Notes: generated by a model not told the origin, from the letters alone. Counted from the stretch's first letter, positions 11,985 through 24,851 are shown. The stretch: 64,000 nucleotides of DNA from Luidia sarsii (GCA_949987565.1 OX465103.1:18671280-18735279), one strand, 5' to 3'. Program-made: numbers and translations.

Positions 11985-13620
11985 ACCACAGCGAACAAAA
12001 TATGTTCACACATTTCACAACGATCACAGGAAAGTCACAGAACATTTCATGACAGTAGGCACTGCAGGCCAGCTTTCCAATTTCAGGAAGAGCCAGTACT
12101 TCGAACCAAAAAGCGATCCATAGTTTCCAAACGAAAGCATAGTCCAACGATCAGCTGAGCTGTACATGTACATGTGGACAGAAAGCCGGCCAAAACAACA
12201 CACGTGGAGTAATGAAAGCAACAAGCGCATGGGGCTCGTTCAACATTTTTCGTTATGTCAGCCGTACAGACTTGGAATCCACGCACGATACGGATCACGT
12301 GTTTTCCCCAAGTTGGCACCCGTTCAAACCTGAAGCTAGCAGCCACAGACTTGCTCTCATTGCAGCGCGACGCTGGGCCTGGGGGGGGGGAACTTGGCTG
12401 CCAGCTTCAGTTGGGTACCATACGGCACACACAATGTGCTTTCTGTACATTTCTGTGTACATGTACGTGCATAGTGAACACAGCCGTAAAGGTACAGTAA
12501 CGGGACTTTGCGTTTTTATTTCCCGCATGTTTTATACTAGTTTCGGAGTTTGTAGTTGTAACAAAGATCTCACCTTGACAAATCAATGAACTACGGGATT
12601 CTACGGAATATAAAATCACGACGGGGGCGATTTTAAAAAAAATATGGCTTTTTTTTCGCCCCCATGTTGACGTTTACCGTGGCGATTTCAGAGGTTTTGG
12701 GGGCGAATCTCCCGTCGCCCCCGTGTATTTTTTTCGCTGTACCATACATAACCATTTGAAAGGACACATTGAAAGCCTACATGTACTGAATGGTAGGTGA
12801 TGTACATACGTACATGTACATGTACATGTACATACATGTTTTACATGTATGTACATGGTACCAGTATGGACAAGCTCTGTCATCTGGTATCCAGTAAAAT
12901 AAACCACAAACGGACCTGAATTGAACATTTGGGATACCATACACATGAATATTATCTTTGCATTATAATACATGTACTAGTAAATTATCATACATGTATA
13001 GGATAATCTATAGCAATGGTTTTTCTCATAAGATGCCTAAAAATGTCTTGTATAATATCAAGCCATCAATACACTGTGTGCAATGCTGTCACTACCTCCT
13101 CACCTGAATTATCAATGCCAGATTTATACTTTTCAGGGCTAAAATGGCGTTTGTAAGCAAACTATAATTTGATCAGCCTGCTGAGGAATCACACATTTAT
13201 AAATAACCATGTCCATAGAACAGCATATGCATGCCATCTCAGTGCCATAGGCTGACACCTATCAGCATCCGACTGTACAGTACCTTTACTTATTTTGCAA
13301 CCTAGAAACCATTCTAAAATGAATGCTAAGAAGGGGAGACAGGAAATCTTGGATCTTGTAAGGACAGGCCACAAACTAAATTTAGAACTGAATTCGTATG
13401 AAATAAGCCATAACCAAATCCCGATAAAAAGAAATTATCCATAAAATGAAAAACCTAAATTCCAGTGTCATCTGAAGAATTCCTAAAATTATTGATCCTA
13501 AATTATTGGCCCAAAACAGAATGTTATTTGAGGAGAAATCCATCCATCCTAGCTACATTATTTCACAGAATTCAGATTACTGGTGTACATGTGTACATGT
13601 TAAAAAGAAAAGAAAAACCC
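11985..13620. other. No gene recognised
   Basis: Unique and repeat-derived sequence. It includes a G8 run near 12380, GGGGGCGA-type low-complexity DNA at 12618-12724, and an (ACATGT)n palindromic microsatellite at about 12806-12855. The many short ORFs overlap on both strands and lack domain signal. Confidence 0.5.
12806..12855. repeat. (TACATG)n palindromic microsatellite
   Basis: Runs of TACATGTACATG. Each unit is self-complementary, so either strand can fold. The same motif recurs throughout the window. Confidence 0.85.
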
Positions 13621-13624
13621 TAGC

Positions 13625-13990
13625 CTAAATAATCAACTGACTGACCGACTGACTGACCTACAGACCGACTGATTGACTTACCAACCAACTGAGCTATATT
13701 GTACGTGTACCGACCAACCGACTGATCGACTGACCTACCAACAGACAGACCAACTGACCAACCGACTGAACGACCGCCCAACTGACCAACTGACCACCTG
13801 ACTGACCGACTGACCAACCAAGTGGACCGACTGACTCAACGACCAACTGACCACCTGACTGACCGACTGACCAACCAAGTGGACCGACTGACTAAACGAC
13901 CAACTGACCACCTGACTGACCGACTGACCAACCAAGTGGACCGACCGCCCGAGTGAACCGACAAACTGACCGACCGACTGACCACCCATC
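13625..13990. repeat. GACT/GACC short-period array with 57-bp higher-order unit
   Basis: A tetranucleotide-derived array (GACTGACC, GACCAACC) in which a unit of about 57 bp, marked by ACCAAGTGGACCGACTGAC, is repeated two to three times between 13815 and 13945. The minus-strand Gly/Val/Ser/Gln-rich ORFs come from this repeat and are not genes. Confidence 0.9.
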
Positions 13991-15970
13991 TGACTGCCTA
14001 ATGGAGTTGTTGGCCATGACACAGAAAAAAACTGCAGCTGCATGAATGATGTTGGTTACTTTCTGTCCTAGTTTATAGCTCTATGACATTACTGACTTTG
14101 TCTGAAACACAGATTTTCAAACATTAATCACACCTAATTTTTCGGCTTGAATAACACAATACAGGTGGATTTTTTCCCCAAGATTGTTTTCTTTCTCTTC
14201 TGTAAAAGAAAATTATATCGCAAAGGAGTTAAACATAACTATTTCTGACATTTTGTTGTTATTGGGGGGGGCAGGGTTTACAGAAAATCACCAACCACGA
14301 CGCCCAAAGCAGGCCACTCAAGGTGATGGCAAAGAAGAAGGGAAAGGGGAAAAACAGAGATCACAGGCAGGAAGGCATATGTTACATTTGAATTGGAACA
14401 ATTTGTAAGTGGGAGTGAAGCAGGATGCAAGATCAAGTCTACAGTATATGGTAAATGATATTTACTAACCAGGTACTGTCAATGAAGTGGACATGATACT
14501 AGGCTAGACTCACATATCTTACGGCAAGGAGATGAGGGGAATTCAGCTGAAGGAAAGACTGAATGGCAGTGGCATTTCCATTTACCTCTCTTACATGTAC
14601 ATCAATTGGCAAATTATAAATGTAGGACTTTTGATTTTCTGGCTGTAGGAGGTATGTAGGGTGGCCTTATGATTACACTGACATAATGGATTGGGTAAGA
14701 GAAAGGAAAAGGGCCTCAGTTAAATGTAGCTGAACTCCAAGTCTTGTTCTATAACCCAAGAAGGGCATCAAGAGACATCGCCTTGGGACAACAACTGGAA
14801 ATAGATGCACAGACAGCCATCCATGCATGTCTATGGCAGTGCAGGACCCCAGCATTATATACACCCGCTGATAGATCAGCCTCTTAAACCACCAAGTTTT
14901 AATAGGGTCCCACTCCTCATTTTCACTCATGCAGTGCAATGAGAAATTAAAAAAAGGGAAAGTTATGTCTGTATGTACATGTAGGCCAAACAGTGGTACG
15001 GTATGTATGCAAGAACAAAATGTCTACTTTGACATACAGTATTAGCATCAAGAAGAAAACCAAGGCCATGTCGGAAGTGGAAGTGGAAGACCATGTGCGC
15101 AATTACATGTATGTTCACAGATAAACTTTTATTTTCCCCAATTCACTTGGTACTTGTGCTTTGTATGTCCTACATATCTATTACATTTATTCATAGAGCA
15201 AGGAGTGATGATTTATTACATTTTCCTGGCCGTGGACAAATTCACTTCAAATTTCAATCCAAAGTTTTCCAATTCAGCCCTGAAAAAACTAATGTTTTAC
15301 ATTTATTTAATGTCTCAGCTGAATATGAAAAGTGCAAAGACAGTGAGAAGACATCACTGTTGACAATGCACATGGTGCCTGCATTCTCCATCTTTCCTTA
15401 CTGCATTGTGCTGGTACCCGGCTATTTTCAATGCACGCATGAAACTAGCTACGTAATCATACACTGGCGTTTGTGTTGCACATTGCAAATTACATGCAGG
15501 AAAAGAGTGGGCCATAAAATTTGTTTGTTTGTGGTCGCGCTGATGCCTCCATTCATTGTTTACTTTCTGACACCCAGCAAATGTATACATGTACAGATGT
15601 ACGTGTACATGTATATATTGCACTCCCTTAGACAAAACTTCCACTTTCCCAAAAATACCCTCAATATCTCTCCTTAAAAAAAATAATCTGATTCTTAAAG
15701 TGAAACAAAAAATCCTATGGTTTCTTCACCCATATTTGCTACATTGCTAATGTATACATGTACCAGTGAAAAGTCAGAGCACCCAGATGAATCTGCACTT
15801 CTAGACTTTTACTACAGTAGTGCATTGAGCATGCAGAAAAACGCTGATCTGAGTTAGCAATTTTAAAACACTTGAGCCATGACACATGCTACAATGCTAC
15901 ATGTACCGGTACTTGACTCCACAAATGACTATAATTATACAAGTCTGCTTTACACCTCCTGATATCTTAA
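13991..15970. other. No gene supported
   Basis: About 2 kb. The longest frame is 194 codons on plus at 15093-15677. It has an unbiased composition, no recognisable domain, and contains TACATGTA microsatellite sequence at its 3' end, so it is treated as chance. A short plus frame at 14184-14408 is Lys/Gly/Glu-rich and also unrecognised. Confidence 0.4.
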
Positions 15971-16986
15971 AGTGATATACAAAAATGTTGCAAACTGCTT
16001 CTGACTAAAATTACCAAAATGTAAATCGTAAAATTTAGTGAGCCTGACGTTTCGATCCTAGCAGGACGTTTCTCAAAGGTCCTGCTACAAAAGGACAAAA
16101 CAGATACATGTACACGAAGGAGGGGGGAAGATAGTGAATAGGACACGGATGAGAAACAAAGGACAAAGAGTAAAGCTGGTAGGGTGAGATCAAAGGGAAG
16201 GGCTAGGAGTAGGGTAGGGATTAGTGAGAAGAGGGGGAAAGATCAAAGAGAAGGGCAAGGAGTAGGGTAGGGATTAGTGAGAAGAGGGGGAAGGATCAAA
16301 GAGAGAATTGTGGAGGAGTGAACACAAAAGAAGGATTATCAGAAAGCTGCATGGTGTTAGTCATTACCCTCCTGGATGTTGAGACCATGTGGTTGAATAG
16401 TCCGAAGACGCTTCATTCACATTTTCTCACGGCTTAGACGGACAGCATTAATACGGTGACCAAGGGATTCTATGCCCAGTACACTCATATCTGATATCGA
16501 ATGATCAGGGAGATTGAAGTGATACCCAACAGGGGTGTCCATTTTACCGGTTTTTATTGTAGACCTACAGTATGGCCATAGATACGTCTTTTTGAGGGTG
16601 TTTTTGGTCTCGCCAACATACTGAACATAACAAACTCTACATGAGATGAGGTATATTATGTTGGAGGTAGTGCACGTGATAGAGCCATAGGTCGTGTGGG
16701 TGGTTCCAGAAGAATGTCCATTGAAAGAGTCTATTTCCTTGACATGTGTCTTGCAAACAATGCATTTCGAGGTACACTTAATGTACCAAATTTAGTTGGA
16801 GGTGAAGTGTCCAAAGGGGAACCTCTGCTCCGACAATTAAGTCACGCAGGTTACGGGGGCGCCTGAAAGCCAAAACAGGCGAATTTGGAATGGCATCAGC
16901 CAGACGATCTGAAGTGTGGAGAATATGGTAGTTTTCCTTAGTTATCTTCCTGAGAGGAGGAAGAGAAGGGTGATAGGAAGAACTAA
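15971..16986 (-). mobile_element. Penelope-like retroelement, 5'-truncated copy (minus), GIY-YIG endonuclease broken
   Basis: Read on the minus strand, this is the 3' part of a Penelope-like element closely matching the plus copy at 23778-25170. It holds the linker after reverse transcriptase, a GIY-YIG endonuclease region (about 16375-16770), a purine-rich 3' untranslated region and the conserved tail at 15971-16085. The endonuclease frame is interrupted. A TGA replaces the tryptophan codon present in the other copy (near 16420), and the frame shifts near 16585. The tail segment contains two tandem copies of a roughly 57-bp stretch (16192-16305). No reverse transcriptase catalytic core is present, so the copy is dead. 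Confidence 0.85.
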
Positions 16987-17745
16987 GCCTAGATTTTTAT
17001 GAAAATGAAGAATCCTTAAATATATCAACTTCATTATTTTGACTTTATACATGTACATGGGCAACTTTCAACAAAGTGGAAATGCAAATAGCCAACCTTG
17101 AAAAAACTGTCCATGAATATATACATGTACGATGTGTAGGCCCATATTTTGATCATCTTTCTGGTAGTCAGACTGACTCAAATTTGTAGGAAATGCAACA
17201 ATACATGTTTTATCACTCCTGTCTACTCTTATTAAAGCAAGCTACATCATTCAGTTCAACAACACAATCTACGTGTACCCAGAACATGTTCTTGAGGTTA
17301 ATATATGTCCTGAATACAGAGGTACATGTACAGTACATTACACCTGTACATTTATGTAGTTAATGACATACTGTACATTGTACATACAACTTCCACACCA
17401 TTTGTGAAAAAATATCTAGAATGTGACACAAATCTTCACAAATCAGCCAGATCACTAAAGGCTGGCTTGAGGTACAGGGTCATCATCTAGGCATTGTATG
17501 GCATAACATAAATAGAGATTGGCATTTGTCATTATAACCAATAATCTACCAATAATATGATATCCAAAAACAAAAACCTGAATAACTATAGGAAGTCCTG
17601 AGTTCTGAGTTCAGTTGTTATTGAAAAATTCCGTCATTTATCTTTCTAATAGATTTGAATAACAACATATTCACTTTATCATATTATTTATATTATTTAT
17701 TAAAAAATACATGTATTACCCACTACCCTGGTACTTACCTACAGA
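16987..17745. other. No gene recognised
   Basis: AT-rich intronic or intergenic DNA with TACATGTA words. No coding signal. Confidence 0.5.
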
Positions 17746-18220
17746 CTTTTATGACCAAAATTTAAATCTCAAAGGCTCAGACGACCTACTGTTTCAATTC
17801 TAGCAGGACAATGTAAAGAGAGTATGACCCAAGAGGTTAAAGCCCCTAAACAATATTGGTCGAGGTCAAAGAATAGCATCCATACGATGTCTGATCCAAC
17901 AAATGCATGAAATAGCACACCTGTGAAAATTTCAGCTCAATCCGCCATCCGAGTCTCGAGAAAATTGTGAAAACCGCTTCATTTGTTTCCCGAAAATGCA
18001 GCATTCAACGCCATACTGTTCCGAAAAATAGTTTAGATCTCAGTGAGACGTAAACTATTTCTTTTACTCATTTCTCCCAAAATACAACATTTTAGGCAGA
18101 AATTTTTCAGTGAGAGGTTTTGTACTGTAACCATCTTCAAACTGTATAAGTTTCTGAACAATTCTGTGTTTCGATCTTACCAATGTTGTGTAGGGGCTTT
18201 AAGTCCTGCTAAAATCCAAA
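17746..18220 (-). mobile_element. Degenerate Penelope tail interrupted by a MITE
   Basis: AAATTTAAATCTCAAAGGCTC .. TTCTAGCAGGAC at about 17757-17812 is a diverged minus-strand Penelope tail. The TTAA-flanked MITE at 17837-18202 lies just beside it, and AGTCCTGCTAAAATCC follows the MITE. The tail is the older layer. Confidence 0.45.
17837..18202. mobile_element. 366-bp MITE with TTAA flanks and GCCCCTA-type ends
   Basis: TTAA AGCCCCTA starts the element at 17837 and TAGGGGCT TTAA closes it at 18202. The inverted repeat extends inward imperfectly (AACAATATTGG versus CCAATGTTGTG). It is non-coding. The TTAA ends resemble piggyBac-type duplications, but the terminal bases AGC rather than CCY are atypical, so superfamily is left open. 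Confidence 0.75.
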
Positions 18221-18284
18221 TATAAGACCTTCACATAATTATTTGTTTTTTATACATTTCTCATGTTATTATAATCTACTGTAC

Positions 18285-18371
18285 CTTAATGATGAATGCC
18301 TTAATGCTTCCTGAGTATGCCTGTTCCCTGGTTGCACTGAAGTACAGTCCAATTCCACCAGCAATAAATAA
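18285..18371 (-). CDS. Sarcospan-like protein, internal exon (second transmembrane segment)
   Basis: An 87-nt, 29-codon exon on the minus strand. The acceptor is ideal: a 24-T polypyrimidine tract, then GCAG. The donor is AAG|GTACAG. Translated in phase 0 it gives a hydrophobic stretch, LFIAGGIGLYFS, followed by a polar loop (ATREQAYSGSIK) and AFIIK, the start of a further segment. It joins in frame, phase 0 to phase 0, after the exon ending at 38214 to read PYWAGIV|LFIAGGIGLYFS. This parallels the sarcospan pattern in which an RD[TA]P[FY]WAGI motif leads into the second transmembrane helix. The intron between them would be 19,842 bp. Later exons, expected at lower coordinates, were not found. 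Assignment rests on family memory and splice logic, with no alignment. Confidence 0.6.
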
Positions 18372-18375
18372 CTGC

Positions 18376-18399
18376 AAAAAAAAAAAAAAAAAAAAAAAA
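18376..18399. promoter_or_regulatory. A24 run serving as polypyrimidine tract of a minus-strand acceptor
   Basis: Twenty-four consecutive A on plus read as T24 upstream of GCAG on minus, immediately before the sarcospan-like exon. Confidence 0.65.
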
Positions 18400-19368
18400 G
18401 TTTATTAATGTAGTTAAAATATGGATGGTCCATCAGAGCATGTTTTTGGTTATTCCAGTCTGGCATGTACAGTATGTCTTTCACTGGACATCTGTTGTGG
18501 AATAAAAACTACTTATTTAATACCTGTTTGGGTTTTGTCCACCTCCTAAGAGAATCTGTCTGTAATGCAACCTTTTGAAATTAAAACTTTCATAAGAAGC
18601 CTCCAGCCATTTGGACATACTGTATATGTAACACAGGGCCATGATGACACCAATCTGACATTTGTCAAGACACTTTGTGAAAGGTTCCAGGTTTACAGAT
18701 GGATTCTTGTCACCTAGATTGCTATTTGTCCAAACAATACAGTTATATTTCTCTTGGCTTGTTTAATCTTGCAATTGCATATCCAGGCCAAATGTCATTC
18801 AATCTACTAGCCTGGACCAGCCTTCAAACAGACAGGAATCAAGTTGGTTTGAATAAGGTCACTGCAGATAAAATACCAGAGGTTGGTACATGTAACATCA
18901 TACAATGTAGCACACTATTAGCATATGCAAAAAGGCTAGTATATTCAGACAGACTAAGGCTGCAGTGGCTTAGGGGTAGATTTGTCTTCTTATGATGAAG
19001 CTCCTCCAAGACAACAAAGGATACAATTATACATTCACAACTGAATTCAGGTTTTAATTCTTACGAGGATAGAACCCTTTCCCCTTGAATCGTTATGGGA
19101 AGTTTGGTCTGCAAAAATGTTTGTATAAAATTATATGTGTATATGTAACAGACAGATACAAATGAGAAAGTTTATTTATTAATTTTTGATGCCATCTTCA
19201 ATGAATTTGAAACTTTCTCATTATAGGTTAGTTTTACATAGCCAATTTACCTCTGAATGATGATACATGGATGAATAGCAATTAAGTAAATGTAAACAGA
19301 AATGAACAGGATCACAGCCATAGACTTAACTAGAGCAGCTTCACTCCGGTAGCTATAGAGGTTCTATA
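18400..19368. other. No gene recognised (inferred intron)
   Basis: Lies within the inferred 19.8-kb intron of the sarcospan-like gene. A 98-codon plus frame at 18699-18995 shows no domain. Confidence 0.5.
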
Positions 19369-20486
19369 GGCTTTTTTTACACGAGCACTAAAAATGCATG
19401 TCTGCGAAAATTGGCGCCGGGTGTCTGGCGCAATGGTCGTTTGCGATTTGATCGCAGACATTTACACGGTACAACGCAGCGCGGTCGCAAACGTCCCTTG
19501 CTTCACCGTATTTGGAGGCGAGGTCAGAGGTTAGTATTCGTATTGCTGGTACTGCGCTATCATTTACACGGAGGCATACGTTTACCAGTGTTGCTCTCAG
19601 CTCAGCGCCCGCGTTGCGAATTGTCTGATTGACGTTACGATCATGACGGCAGTTTTCAAGAACAATAATTATTGCGCACGAAGTAAGGTCCAGTTGGCTA
19701 GCAGTAACAAGCTGCGTGCGCACTCCTCCGCACCCAGCACGTGCATGCAGGCACGCAGCCTCGAACTGAAAATAATACATGTACATGTATGTACATGTAC
19801 ATGTACATGTACATGTATGTACATGTACATGTACAATGTACAGTACATGTACATGTTCGTCCGTACAGTGCAAACAACTAACTAGCTTCACAGTCGCAGT
19901 GTTGCGCAATGTTTTCGAATGAACGTTTTGTTCCAAACAGGATCGGGCGCGAAACCCTCGGCATGATTAAGTCTGGTGTTTGTTCCTCCATGTAACATTT
20001 TATTGCAATGCTGGGACCAGGTGCAGACATTGAAGTTAGCTAAAAAAAAACCACGTCGATCTCACACAAGACATACTTCCAGTACACAACATAACGAGGC
20101 CGATCGTGTACCATGCTTGCGGGGTCGCACGGGATTCATTTTCATCGTCAATTATTTTGTTGCCTTGATGACATTGTTAATCGTTCATTTGCTCCTCATG
20201 GAAATATCAACGCATACTTCTCTGTAATGCGCCAACGAATATATATCCTTGCGAACGTCGCATGGGTGCATTTACACGACCTATGTATCTCTGTGTTTAT
20301 CGCAAGGATTTCGCATCGATGCAAAATTTTGGAGGAGGTCTCAATCCCTGTCAAGATTCGCAAGGGACCCTTGCAGTCTGGTGACAGAGATACACTTTTA
20401 CACGACAAGGTATCCGTGTGTTCTTGACATCGATGCGATTCCTTTGCAAGGGACCCCTGTTTACAGCTCTCATGTAAAATGGGCTT
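19369..20486. mobile_element. TIR DNA element, 1.1 kb (copy A of a three-locus family)
   Basis: The ends are GGCTTTTTTTACACGAG (19369-19385) and CTCATGTAAAATGGGCTT (20469-20486), an imperfect inverted repeat of about 17 bp. The right 265 bp (from ATATCCTTGCGAACGTCGC) is repeated at about 48430-48660 and 56410-56640. The left part (ATTCGTATTGCTGGTACTGC .. GTTTACCAGTGTTGCTCTCA, 19530-19597) is repeated at 47215-47310 and 47700-47800. A TACATG microsatellite lies in the interior. The ORFs inside (up to 182 codons on minus) show no transposase motif, so it is probably non-autonomous. Confidence 0.75.
19776..19853. repeat. (TACATG)n microsatellite
   Basis: About 78 bp of near-continuous TACATGTACATG inside the TIR element. 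Confidence 0.9.
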
Positions 20487-20582
20487 AAGAATCCAATTTG
20501 AACTAAATGTCTGGCATTTGCACCAACTGGTAAATCCAAGCAAAAATACTGGTTCTGACTTCCTGTTTTTTGTACTTGATAT

Positions 20583-20645
20583 TTGGTGTTCCATAGCTCA
20601 GATGGTTAGAGTGCTGGTGTGCAAAATGCAGAGGTCTCGGGGTTA
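20583..20645 (+). repeat. tRNA-derived sequence (SINE head or tRNA pseudogene)
   Basis: TAGCTCAGATGGTTAGAGTG near 20595 is an excellent polymerase III box A with a D-arm shape. It is followed by an anticodon-loop-like GTGCAAA and AGAGGTCTCGGGGTTAAAGTC, a degraded T-arm/box B (the TTCGA is lost). The acceptor stem does not pair well. This is best read as the tRNA-related head of an old SINE or a tRNA pseudogene, and not a functional tRNA. Confidence 0.5.
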
Positions 20646-21326
20646 AAGTCAGAGGAAAAGTTAAAGCTTTCTATGTAATTCTTTTGTGTGTGATCTCTGA
20701 ATTGTTGTAGCCAGGTTTACAATAAGTGCATCAATCTGAATGAAAACAGAGCCAGGGTGTGATCCCTGGAGATTTACTGTACATGTACACATGTACAGCA
20801 GTCAATGCTTCTGACTGGTGCCCCCGCCCTGGCAGAGACTAGTTGACTATATGGGAAGGCTGCCATCCAAGTTACTAGAAAGTTTGCTTAGAAGCAAAGG
20901 CCTACATATATATATTCATGTACATGCATGTATTACATGAAAAAGAACAATTTCAAAGTCATGCACAACAGCACAGGGTGCTGACTATTGCTGACAGTTC
21001 AAACAAGCCACATTTGAAGTACTGTATGCACCTGTCTGAAGCTCCTCTCATTGCTGCTAGGGTGTCCCTTGAGATATCCAAAACTAGACAAAATTATTTC
21101 CTTCCAATATTTAGGCTTTTCAGCACCCACGCCTTAAGTAGGTACACGTACCTGTCAAGTACATGGGTACTGAACAAGGTGGACTATGTATGACTACATG
21201 TATTTATCAGTTCATACCAAAACTTCACTCTTTACTGCTAATGCAGTCAGGTGCCAATAATGTAATCAAAATAATTGAGTCTATTTAAGTCTTTGACTTA
21301 ATTTTACAATGTTCCAAATTAATGTC
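20646..21326. other. No gene recognised (inferred intron)
   Basis: Unique sequence. A 91-codon plus frame at 20918-21193 has no recognisable feature. Confidence 0.5.
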
Positions 21327-21450
21327 ATATACAAAAAAATGTTGCAAACTGCTTACTGACTAAAATTACCAAAATGCAAATCTCAAAATTTAGTGGGCCT
21401 GACGTTTCGATCCTAGAAAGACATTTCCCTCGCAGGACCTTTCTCAAAAT
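21327..21450 (-). mobile_element. Penelope-like 3' tail fragment (minus)
   Basis: ATATACAAAAAAATGTTGC .. ACTAAAATTACC .. CTGACGTTTCGATCCTAG .. GCAGGACCTTTCTCAAA matches the end of the element at 24990-25170 in reverse. A short stretch (AAAGACATTTCCCTC) is inserted in the stem-loop. Confidence 0.8.
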
Positions 21451-23777
21451 AAAAACAAATCTATTTAATTATCCCCCAAAAAGAGAAGACGTTTCTCAGC
21501 TAATTTAATCCAGGAGAGCATGTATACAGACTCGAGACAGTGCATGTACGGCAGTATTGGAAAAGATAATACTCCGAGTGCTTCAAGTTTACTACCAAGC
21601 GGGCCGTTGTTCTATCACTTCAAACTTTCATTAAAAAATTGCTTCAGGTAGTGGCTGATATTTCCCTTTTTTGGGTCAATAAGATCTGTCCTATACACAT
21701 ACATGTTTGATCTCGATTTGATTCTTCAAGGCTCAGTATAAAAGCTGCCTGGTGTATAAGCTGTGCACAGTAAACCTTTTATTTAATGGGAAAAATCAAC
21801 ATACATAGGGGGCCTACCGGTATACATGTACATGTATATGTACATGTACATGTAAAAGCTGCAGCTTATGTCCAAAAATAATGGTAGATCTTTTCTAAAC
21901 CTACATGTACCGGTATTGTATTGGCAAAACATACACAAATTCTTCTGAGAAGTCTCTGGCCTCTTGCCTGTCAAAGATGTTATTTAAGTAGCCTACAAGA
22001 GGCTCACTCACATCATTAAATAGAATATCCCTTATACTTTGAGTACACAATCCATCCATGTAGTAATATGTCATCATATCAACTGACATTGTGATACATT
22101 GGGTCTGTCAAGAGTGTTCATTGTGAAGAACAAATGTGATAAACAAAATAAAAACTGACACAGCAAGATAAAGATGTTTTTATTGAGGTTTTTGATGTGC
22201 ACGTACATGTCCTCAGAGACACAGCTTATGGGATTTCCTGGACAATCAGGTCTGACTAGTTTATCGCTGTTGGCACTGAAACCTTTATGAAATGAAGAAC
22301 AATTATATCAATTTTTTCTGATGCAAGAGTTACATTTATCATGCCACAGGACATACTGTATATTGCCATTTGGATCTAAGGATATACCGGTAAGTATATG
22401 TACATGTACATGTACCGGTACTGTATTTACAGCCAGTGAACACAGCTTGTTATTTTTCATATATATTCCCCTATCATTTAATTTAAATATCTGATATGCT
22501 TCTAGTAATATTTGAACTTGATGCAAATATTTGATAAGTTGAAAGATGTCCTGAATGACAATATTTGATGAAGCTGGTGTTCATTTCCACGGTTATACAT
22601 GTAGGTTACCTCACATGCAAAGAAATGGCAGCAGTGAATCCCAGTGGGTGTGTGGCCAGGAGGAAGCTGGGAAAAGCAATGACCTGGGACAACACCAACA
22701 TGTCATGGCATGTCTATCTCATCATGACTATACATGCACTCAAGCAATCTGACAAGCAAAATGCCTTTTACACTCCCAGCATGGTTATTTGGCCAGTATT
22801 TTACTTCTGATGTTCATATGTCACAAGAACTCTTCCTTTGCTTTAGGGCTGGGGAGTCATGGCAGATGAGAAGCAATACTGGGAAGGTCACTCTGCCTGT
22901 TTATAGCTTAGAGCAGACAATTGGTTCTATTTTCTATCAGGCCTGCACTGACACCATGGATCAAGCTTCATTGGGGGTATTCATACAAGTGATTGTTTTT
23001 ACGTATTTGAAACACCCATCCCCATATGGCTGCTCACTGTTAAGTTACATGTAAATGAGGAGAGGATTAATAAGTGAATACTCCAATCAGGAATTGCAAT
23101 TTGAAGATGGAATGGAATACCTCCGTGCTAGGGACGAGAAAAATATGGAAATGTGAGATGGCTGCAGAAATGCCTGTCATGCCAATAGAGTGTATTGAGA
23201 CATTCATCACTACATGTATAGTATCAATTTATTCTTGTGATTTGGTAGATTAATGCACAGTGTCACAAGATCACTGAATACAGTATGTCAGATCATATCA
23301 GTTACATCTTTTACTTACATACACCTTTACCTTAGGAACATGTACAGTATATGTGCATGCTAACATGCATAAGTACATGTATGGCATGTGTTCATAATAC
23401 ATTGCATTGTATTGCACAATGGAGTTGCGGGTGTCTTGCATGATTACAAAGGATCCTTTGTTCTTCCTGTCAGTACAGCTAGGGGATGATGTTCACAATT
23501 GTTAAATTGCTTTGTATTTTAAAACAATTAATTGTTTTTAGGTTACCTATGATCCTACTGGTTTCCTGACTGTTTACCAGGAACCTCTATTCCTCCTGTC
23601 AGCTCAGTCGGGTGAACTCTTGTCTTGATTGATCAAATGTTCTTTCTGATTCTGTTCCATTGGTTCCTTTCACCATCATATGCTCCCTTGTTCATCTATG
23701 AGGCATTTCTTGTTGGGAATTTGACAAGCAACATTGGTTAAAAATTTTGCAGTGCACTATCAAATTGTCTAAGTCTG
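21451..23777. other. No gene supported (inferred intron)
   Basis: About 2.3 kb. It contains a TACATG microsatellite (21824-21853), fragments resembling the TATAAGCTG repeat also seen near 42850 and 43160, and several 60-106-codon frames without domain support. The minus frame 21901-22089 looks mildly coding-like but lacks an acceptor and a known family. Confidence 0.4.
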
Positions 23778-24425
23778 TAATACATGGATGGTAGCAGCTT
23801 GAATGCTTTCCTTGACCACATCAATTCCTTTCACAGGACTATCAATTTCACATGGGAGCAGTCTCTTCAGCAGACCCACTTTCTGGATGTCACCATCCGG
23901 AAAGACCTCAATACACTTACCACTGACTTGTATTCTAAGCCCACCGACACTCATCAATATCTCCATGCCTCCAGTTGTCACCCCAGACACTGTTAGCTTA
24001 CAGCCAAGCCCTCAGATGGAGGCGCATAAGTTCCAATATGAGTCTAACTTTCGCCGCCATACACGTGTATTGGCCAGTAACTTGGTTGCTAGAGGCTATA
24101 GTTCTCGCCAAGTGAAGAATTCCATTGCTAAAGTCTATTCCATTCCCAGAAGTTTGGCACTCAAACAAAAGCCACCAGGTCCCAATGACAATCCCAAGGT
24201 TCCCTTATATAGTTACTTCCTACCACCCTTCTCTTCCTCCTCTCAGGAAGATAACTAAGGAAAACCACCCTATTTCTGCACACTTCAGATCGTCTGGCTG
24301 ATGCCATTCCAAATTTGCCTGTTTTGGCTTTCAGGCGCCCCTGTATCCTGCCTGACTTAATTGTCCGAGCAGCGGTTCCCCCTTTGGACTCTTAACCTAA
24401 CTAAATTTGGTACATTAAGTGTACC

Positions 24426-24851
24426 TTGAAATGCATTGTTTGCAAGACACATGTCAAGGAAATAGACTCTTTCAATGGACATTCCTCTGGAACTACCCAC
24501 ATGACCTATGGCTCTATCACGTGCACTACCTCAAACATCATATACCTCATCTCTTGTAGAGTTTGTAATGTTCAGTATGTTGGCGAGACCAAAAACACCC
24601 TAAAAATACATATCTATGGCCATAGGTCTACAATCAAAACCGGTAAAATGGACACCCCTGTTGGGTATCACTTCAATCTCCCTGATCATTCGATATCAGA
24701 TATGAGTGTACTGGGCATAGAATCCCTTGGTCACCGTAGTAATGCTGTCCGTCTTAGCCGTGAGAAAATGTGGATGAAGCCTCTTCGGACAATTCAACCA
24801 CATGGTCTCAACATCCAGGAGGGTAATGACTTACACCATGCAGCTTTCTGA
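24426..24851 (+). pseudogene. GIY-YIG endonuclease domain of the Penelope-like element
   Basis: A stop-free 141-codon stretch. Near residue 35 is NIIYLISC (GIY-equivalent) and near residue 48 YVGET (YIG-equivalent), separated by CRVCNVQ. This is the spacing and CxxC character of Penelope endonucleases. A histidine/arginine cluster (YGHRS) and a later AVRLSREKMW follow, as in the family. In a complete element this domain nicks target DNA to prime reverse transcription. It is separated from the truncated reverse transcriptase remnant by in-frame stops. The first methionine is probably not a natural start, since family members read in from upstream. Confidence 0.8.

Noticed and set aside
13620..14043. 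Val/Gly/Ser/Gln-rich minus ORFs
   Set aside because: Derived from the GACT/GACC array.
15093..15677. 194-codon plus ORF
   Set aside because: No domain, no coding-like composition, no splice context, and a microsatellite at the end. Such lengths occur by chance over 64 kb in six frames.
20583..20645. Functional tRNA gene
   Set aside because: Box A is good, but the T-arm has lost the TTCGA core and the acceptor stem does not pair, so it is kept only as tRNA-derived.
21901..22089. 62-codon minus ORF with coding-like composition
   Set aside because: An internal GTGAGT could be a donor, but no acceptor or family was found, and it ends in a TACATG word.
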